The notes under the pieces are model-generated. The model was not told the origin of the DNA and ran no database searches. It was given only the letters and a program-made list of their open reading frames with translations. The translations under genes and the position numbers were made by a program. A DNA stretch of 9,542 bases from Candidatus Geoarchaeota archaeon (lineage in GTDB: Archaea > Thermoproteota > Thermoprotei > Gearchaeales > WAQG01): assembly GCA_015520395.1 (NCBI GenBank), contig WAQG01000019.1, forward strand, positions 1 through 9,542. The letters are read 5' to 3'. Below are positions 6,726 through 9,542 of the stretch, piece by piece. The number at the start of each line of letters is the position of its first letter. The stretch's first letter is position 1.

Positions 6726-7475
6726 ATGGCGTATCCCCCTAGGGACGTGTCGGCCGCGGTGATCATAGTAATAATCTCCCTTTCAGTGCTGGCGGCCCTG
6801 TTATACGGGGCTGTGACCATCGAGACGCCAGCCAAGATCGAGCCAACCGCTCCAAAGTTGAAGAACGTGACCGTAATCCCACTCCCTGAGCCCAGGTTGA
6901 AGGGGGATGTAAGTCTCGAGGAGGCCATATTCAGGAGGAGGTCTATCCGCGAGTATACCAGTCAGCCGCTCACTTTAAGTGAGCTTGGACAGATACTCTG
7001 GGCCGCCCAGGGAATAACGGAGCCTAGATTAAAGTTTCGGGCCGCCCCAAGCGCTGGCGCAACATACCCCCTGGAGCTTTACGTGGTTGTTAAGGAGGGT
7101 GGGGTGGAGGGCTTGAGGGCAGGCATATACCATTACGACCCATATACACACTCCATCCAACTCTACAGGGAGGGAGATTATAGCTACGAGCTTTACAAGG
7201 CGGCTTTAGAGCAGAGGTGGGTTCTCGAGGCCCCTGTAAACATAGTTATAATGGCGGTTTTCGAAAGAACCACGAAGAGGTATGGGGAGAGGGGGGTTAG
7301 GTATGTTTACCTTGAGGCAGGCCACGTCGGGCAGAACATATATCTCCAGGCCACAGCCCTAGGACTCGGAACTGTGGCGATAGGGGCGTTCTACGACGAT
7401 TGGGTGCAGCGGATAATAGGAGCACCCAGCGAGCAGAAGCCAATATACATATTCCCAGTGGGGCACCGGAGGTGA
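6726..7475 (+). CDS. Membrane-anchored SagB-type nitroreductase / flavin oxidoreductase
   Basis: This 249-residue protein has a hydrophobic N-terminal anchor (about 10-31), a Pro/Lys-rich linker (about 33-60) and a nitroreductase-fold domain expected to bind FMN. RRRSIREY (70-77) supplies the basic residues that usually contact the flavin phosphate, followed by LTLSELGQILWAAQG (82-96). PSAGATYPLELY (108-119) is the hallmark of the SagB-type subgroup, and EAGHVGQN (197-204) with ALGLGTVAIGAF (211-222) forms the C-terminal flavin and dimer region. SagB proteins of bacteria oxidise azolines in thiazole/oxazole-modified peptides. No cyclodehydratase or precursor peptide gene is visible here, so that role is not supported, and many archaeal homologues are stand-alone. 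The anchor suggests the catalytic domain lies outside the cytoplasm or on the membrane surface; topology is not settled. It shares GTGA with the next gene. Substrate unknown. Confidence 0.88.
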   Translation: MAYPPRDVSAAVIIVIISLSVLAALLYGAVTIETPAKIEPTAPKLKNVTVIPLPEPRLKGDVSLEEAIFRRRSIREYTSQPLTLSELGQILWAAQGITEPRLKFRAAPSAGATYPLELYVVVKEGGVEGLRAGIYHYDPYTHSIQLYREGDYSYELYKAALEQRWVLEAPVNIVIMAVFERTTKRYGERGVRYVYLEAGHVGQNIYLQATALGLGTVAIGAFYDDWVQRIIGAPSEQKPIYIFPVGHRR

Positions 7476-7690
7476 CTGACATCGAGGTTCTTATAAGCTT
7501 CAACCACTACAGGCTGGCCGACGTCTCGATCTTCTTTGGAGCCCTAACTGTGGCAACCGGAGTAACGCTCTTGCTCGCCAGGTGGGTTCGCCTAAAGCCA
7601 AACCACATAAGGCTCCTAAGGCTCATACACCTAACACTGGGAATCGTAACGGGAATATATGGCATACTAACTTACCTCACGCCACCATAG
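7472..7690 (+). CDS. Small two-helix membrane protein, partner of nitroreductase
   Basis: This 72-residue protein of unknown family starts at GTG 7472, overlapping the nitroreductase stop as GTGA. The frame stays open upstream to 7400, but that part lies inside the nitroreductase and is not expected to be translated. It has two hydrophobic helices (about 17-39 and 48-69) joined by a short basic loop (RWVRLKPNHIRLLR), a hairpin topology with the loop probably in the cytoplasm. Three histidines (H12, H45, H53) lie at or near helix ends. Paired histidines could ligate heme, but spacing alone does not prove it. The overlap implies coupled translation, so it probably anchors, or passes electrons to or from, the nitroreductase (inference). 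It could instead be an unrelated small membrane protein. I recognise no family. Confidence 0.75.
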   Translation: MTDIEVLISFNHYRLADVSIFFGALTVATGVTLLLARWVRLKPNHIRLLRLIHLTLGIVTGIYGILTYLTPP

Positions 7691-7715
7691 AATGCTTCAA
7701 GAATCGCCAATTAGG

Positions 7716-7832
7716 TGGTGCCGGGGCCGAGATTTGAACTCGGGATGACCGGATTTCTCATCGGGCGCCCAACCCCAGGTGTGGAAGGTGATTATGAGTC
7801 CGGCGCCCTAGGCCCGGCTAGGCGACCCCGGC
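7716..7832 (-). tRNA. Elongator tRNA-Met (anticodon CAU) with intron, CCA encoded
   Basis: The minus strand folds as a full cloverleaf. The acceptor GCCGGGG (7832-7826) pairs with CCCCGGC (7726-7720). The D-arm is GCC/GGC with G18G19, A14 and A21. The anticodon stem CCGGA/TCCGG carries loop CTCATAA with anticodon CAU (plus 7794-7796). The variable loop is TCATC, and the T-arm is CCGAG-TTCAAAT-CTCGG. A73 and an encoded CCA (7718-7716) end the gene. The mature length is 79 nt after removal of the 38-nt intron. The anticodon stem lacks the three G:C pairs of initiator tRNA, so it is elongator Met or, less likely, the CAU-reading tRNA-Ile2; the GCCGGGG acceptor and A73 favour Met. The leader TGGT just upstream is complementary to the ACCA tail. 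Its own TATA box lies about 27 bp before the 5' end. Confidence 0.95.
7755..7792 (-). other. 38-nt tRNA intron at position 37/38 (bulge-helix-bulge)
   Basis: Removing these bases restores a perfect 5-bp anticodon stem and a 7-nt loop. Exon CUCA pairs with intron UGAG as the 4-bp central helix. The 3-nt bulges are UAA (5' side) and AAA (3' side). Cutting after the second base of each bulge, as the archaeal tRNA endonuclease does, gives exactly these borders. The outer helix on the intron side is short (UC/GA). The intron has no ORF. Confidence 0.9.
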
Positions 7833-7857
7833 ACCAACAAAATAAGCAAAAAACAGG

Positions 7858-7865
7858 TATATAAA
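7858..7865 (-). promoter_or_regulatory. TATA box of the tRNA-Met gene
   Basis: TTTATATA on the minus strand is centred about 27 bp before position 7834, so transcription should start within a few bases of the mature 5' end (7832). It is the clearest archaeal promoter in the window and sits right after the terminator-like hairpin of the ligase gene. Confidence 0.75.
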
Positions 7866-7869
7866 CCTC

Positions 7870-7892
7870 AAAAGCCCACGCCATCTCTGGCG
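7870..7892 (-). terminator. Hairpin plus T-run after the lipoate ligase gene
   Basis: Immediately after the ligase stop codon the minus strand reads CGCCA-GAGA-TGGCG (7892-7879), a perfect 5-bp stem with a GNRA-type tetraloop. GGGCTTTTG with four Ts follows about 5 nt later. It would end the ligase transcript before the tRNA promoter. Archaeal termination relies mainly on T-runs and this one is short, so confidence is moderate. Confidence 0.45.
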
Positions 7893-8981
7893 CTATCTTT
7901 TCGGCGCGGCAGCCACTATGGCCTTAGCTATGTCCATAGGTGTTAGCCCGGGGCTCTCGACGCCATGTTCCCGATAAAACTCCTCTATCCTCCTCTGAAG
8001 CTCGCCCTCGTTAAGGGGCATTCCTGCCAGATGTCTCTCTAGCAACTCTACTGCATCATGAGGTATCATGAAGAAGTCGCCCAGTATCTGGATTTCTGAG
8101 ATCACATTGCCATCGCTAACCAGGATCACCCTAAGCGTCTTTCCAGCCCTGTAGACCGTCTGAGAGACGTAAAGTCCTTCGGAGATCTTCACAACCCTCC
8201 TAAACTTATCAACCCTGGAAGCCGGCTCCATAAGCCACTCCCTTGAAGTAAGCCGCCTCTCGATCTCCTCCATCCAATGCCTCTCCTCGGGTAGGAGGTC
8301 TCCCGCCTCAAGCTTGACCCCTAGCTCCTCCTCAAAAGCCTTGACGTACTTTTCCTTCACCTCCTCCATGGAAGGCTTATAGCCCAGCTCCCTCCTCAGG
8401 GACGTGACCCACTCCTCCATGGTCTTCACGAGCTTATCCCTGAACTTCTCGTCGGGAACCCTTAATATTTGAGCCATCAACTTCACATTAAAGTCCAGTA
8501 TCACGTTGCCAACTATCGCTATGGCATCCTCAAGGTCGGCAGCCCCGTTTCCAGAGGCCTTTCTATGACCAATCACAACGTCGTTTATAGGCTTATACCT
8601 GGCGGGAAGCCCATAGTCCCTATAGACCCGGACGGTGGGTCTTAGGAACCACTCGAATACCTCCTGCAACGGCCTTTTAGCCCATGGATGGTTTCTATGG
8701 ACAACGATGTGGTAGAAGAGCTGGTCACCATCCAGAAGTACAGCCCCGCCCCCGACCTGCCGCCTAACGACGGGTATGCCTAGCTGGGAAGCCCTCTCCA
8801 CATCAATCTCGTCTTTAAAGTTCTGGTGGTAACCTATACTTATGTACCTCTCCGCCGGGTAGCAAAGTATAAGAGTGTTTTTAACCAGCCCTCTAGAGAC
8901 GGCCTTGGCCACAGCTTCATAAATTGAGTGGATTTGCCCAGGCCTCAACCCACCGACATCCAGCAGCCTCCAAACCTCCAT
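7893..8981 (-). CDS. lplA: Lipoate-protein ligase (LplA-type) with fused C-terminal accessory domain
   Basis: This 362-residue cytoplasmic enzyme activates lipoate with ATP and attaches it to a lysine of carrier proteins. The catalytic BPL/LplA domain covers about residues 1-200: RRQVGGGAVLLD (73-84) is the lipoate/adenylate-binding motif and HRKASGNGA (139-147) holds the expected catalytic lysine K141. Residues about 250-340 (from SREWLMEPASRVDKF through SEIQILGDFF) match the LplA C-terminal accessory domain, which in Thermoplasma is a separate protein (LplB); here both parts are fused, as in E. coli LplA (337 aa). A helical linker rich in Lys/Glu joins them (about 176-245). The ATG at 8981 has GGTG a few bases before it and a TATA box giving a very short leader. 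The divergent neighbour is a GcvH-like lipoyl carrier, its probable substrate. A biotin or octanoyl specificity is less likely given the accessory domain. Confidence 0.9.
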   Translation of the reverse strand: MEVWRLLDVGGLRPGQIHSIYEAVAKAVSRGLVKNTLILCYPAERYISIGYHQNFKDEIDVERASQLGIPVVRRQVGGGAVLLDGDQLFYHIVVHRNHPWAKRPLQEVFEWFLRPTVRVYRDYGLPARYKPINDVVIGHRKASGNGAADLEDAIAIVGNVILDFNVKLMAQILRVPDEKFRDKLVKTMEEWVTSLRRELGYKPSMEEVKEKYVKAFEEELGVKLEAGDLLPEERHWMEEIERRLTSREWLMEPASRVDKFRRVVKISEGLYVSQTVYRAGKTLRVILVSDGNVISEIQILGDFFMIPHDAVELLERHLAGMPLNEGELQRRIEEFYREHGVESPGLTPMDIAKAIVAAAPKR

Positions 8982-9005
8982 GACACCATTGCTATAACCC
9001 TAAGG

Positions 9006-9017
9006 CCATAAATATTT
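9006..9017 (-). promoter_or_regulatory. TATA box of the lipoate ligase gene
   Basis: Minus-strand AAATATTTATGG is centred about 31 bp before the ATG at 8981. Initiation about 26 bp on would leave a leader of roughly 5 nt, so the mRNA is probably nearly leaderless. The sequence closely resembles the binding-protein promoter box (AAATATTTATAGC). Confidence 0.5.
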
Positions 9018-9054
9018 TAATGTTCGCGGAGGGACAACTTATATATTGGGGCTC

Positions 9055-9087
9055 TAGTATATATGAATATGCAAACTAAATATACTA
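9055..9087. promoter_or_regulatory. 8-bp-arm inverted repeat in the ligase/H-protein divergent region
   Basis: TAGTATAT (9055-9062) and ATATACTA (9080-9087) are perfect inverted copies 17 nt apart. They lie between the two divergent promoters of the lipoate ligase and the GcvH-like gene. The 25-bp centre-to-centre distance places the arms about 2.4 helical turns apart. It may be a shared operator, but the arms are AT-only apart from one G:C pair, so chance is a serious alternative. Confidence 0.25.
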
Positions 9088-9135
9088 TATATGTTATCGC
9101 CGACACATATGTATCTAGCCTTGATAAGCCTTAAG

Positions 9136-9143
9136 TATAAATA
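9136..9143 (+). promoter_or_regulatory. TATA box of the GcvH-like gene
   Basis: TATAAATA lies 34-41 bp before the GTG at 9177. Initiation about 25 bp downstream would fall near 9164, giving a leader of about 12 nt that includes the GGTGG ribosome-binding site at 9166-9170. Confidence 0.6.
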
Positions 9144-9176
9144 TCCATAATGCAAATTTAACTATGGTGGTTCCCA

Positions 9177-9542
9177 GTGGTAAAGATACTTGACTACGAG
9201 TTTCCAGAGGGCTTGTTATACTCAAAGGATCATCTTTGGGTAAAGATAGAGGATGGAAAGGTCAGGGTAGGGATAACCGACTTCGCTCAGGCTATGGCAG
9301 GCGAAATAGTATTTGTAAGGCTGATGCCGAAGGGACGGAAGGTCAAAGCCGGCCGTCCATTAGGAACTATGGAGACTGGGAAGTGGGTTGGCCCAATTAA
9401 ATCACCCGTATCGGGCACGATCGTGGAAATCAACACGGCACTGAAGATGCAGCCCAAGCTACTTAATACGGACCCCTACGGAAAGGGCTGGGTGGCGGTA
9501 ATAGAGCCCTCCAATTTTGAAGAAGAAAAGAAAAACTTAATA
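9177..9542 (+). CDS. gcvH: GcvH-like lipoyl-carrier protein, 3' end beyond window
   Basis: The 122 codons seen cover nearly a whole H-protein (usually 125-145 aa), but no stop occurs before the window ends. The GTG start at 9177 is preceded by GGTGG at 9166-9170 and an in-frame stop at 9159-9161; the ATG at 9164 is out of frame and meets a stop after nine codons. Typical H-protein landmarks are YSKDHLWVKIEDG (15-27), VGITDFAQAMAGEIVFVRL (31-49), the biotinyl/lipoyl hairpin with predicted lipoyl-lysine K69 in GTMETGKWVGPI, then SPVSGTIVEIN (76-86) and LLNTDPYGKGWVAVIEP (95-111). In the glycine cleavage complex, H-protein shuttles the aminomethyl group between P-, T- and L-proteins. Here the lysine neighbourhood is ETGKW, not the usual ESVKA, so this may be a divergent H-like carrier with another partner. 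The nearby divergent lipoate ligase fits its need for lipoylation. No P-, T- or L-protein gene is in the window. Confidence 0.88.
   Translation, partial: MVKILDYEFPEGLLYSKDHLWVKIEDGKVRVGITDFAQAMAGEIVFVRLMPKGRKVKAGRPLGTMETGKWVGPIKSPVSGTIVEINTALKMQPKLLNTDPYGKGWVAVIEPSNFEEEKKNLI

Noticed and set aside
7400..7471. Upstream extension of the small membrane protein frame from 7400
   Set aside because: This 24-codon part lies entirely inside the nitroreductase, is hydrophilic and unlike the rest. The GTGA overlap at 7472 gives a natural coupled start just before the first helix.
6726..7475. Thiazole/oxazole-modified peptide biosynthesis cluster, suggested by the SagB-type domain
   Set aside because: No cyclodehydratase, docking protein or precursor peptide gene is present in the window; one SagB-type enzyme alone does not support such a pathway.
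7716..7832. tRNA as initiator Met or tRNA-Ile2
   Set aside because: Initiator tRNA would need three consecutive G:C pairs at the bottom of the anticodon stem, which are absent. Ile2 cannot be fully excluded since it also has anticodon CAU, but the GCCGGGG acceptor fits elongator Met better.
9063..9134. Tiny 23-codon open frame starting ATGAATATG upstream of the GcvH-like gene
   Set aside because: It has no ribosome-binding site, the nearest TATA-like box would start transcription after its ATG, and AT-rich DNA gives such frames by chance.
9164..9193. ATG at 9164 as start of the GcvH-like protein
   Set aside because: It is in another frame and reaches a stop after nine codons. The GTG at 9177 is in frame and has GGTGG at the right distance.
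1..9542. Mobile elements, CRISPR arrays or prophage genes
   Set aside because: I found no transposase or integrase frame, no regularly spaced direct repeats, and no phage-like genes.

Overview
The window looks like a short piece, possibly a whole contig, of a thermophilic archaeal genome, most likely Thermoproteota (Crenarchaeota-like). The evidence is a tRNA(CAU) interrupted at position 37/38 by a 38-nt intron with a canonical bulge-helix-bulge motif and an encoded CCA, archaeal TATA boxes about 25 bp before very short leaders, Shine-Dalgarno sequences of the GGTGG/GGGGTGA type, frequent TTG and GTG starts, AGG/AGA/ATA-rich codon use, and a solute-binding protein held by an N-terminal membrane segment plus a Thr-rich linker. 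I cannot name the genus.

Layout. Positions 1-68 are a perfect 29-bp-arm inverted repeat that starts exactly at base 1, so it may be a real hairpin or a contig-end artefact. A plus-strand pair follows (76-1556): a membrane-anchored beta-rich protein with six Ser-Gly-Gly repeats and, 2 nt later, a soluble winged-helix regulator. Converging on it, with a 4-nt tail-to-tail overlap, is a complete minus-strand branched-chain-amino-acid-type (HAAT) ABC importer. In transcription order it is livH and livM permeases (6598 to 4587), a solute-binding protein with its own promoter (4454-3096), livG (3052-2273) and livF (2266-1553). Divergent from livH are a membrane-anchored SagB-type nitroreductase (6726-7475) and a translationally coupled 72-residue two-helix membrane protein (7472-7690). 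Then come, on the minus strand, the intron-containing elongator tRNA-Met (7832-7716) and a lipoate-protein ligase with fused accessory domain (8981-7893). Finally, on the plus strand, a GcvH-like lipoyl-carrier protein starts at 9177 and runs off the window.

How the genes work together. The five importer genes suffice for one high-affinity ABC uptake system; the substrate (branched-chain amino acid, other amino acid, amide or peptide-like compound) cannot be fixed from sequence. The ligase and the GcvH-like protein are divergent neighbours and make an enzyme and likely acceptor pair. The GcvH-like protein has ETGKW rather than ESVKA around the predicted lipoyl lysine, so it may serve something other than classical glycine cleavage. 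The repeat protein and its regulator are probably a self-contained envelope-sensing or envelope-maintenance operon. The nitroreductase and its small partner look like a membrane-bound flavin redox unit of unknown substrate.

I saw no mobile element, CRISPR array, rRNA or clear horizontally acquired island. The parts least explained by known systems are the nitroreductase plus two-helix pair, the repeat protein plus regulator pair, and the divergent H-protein.
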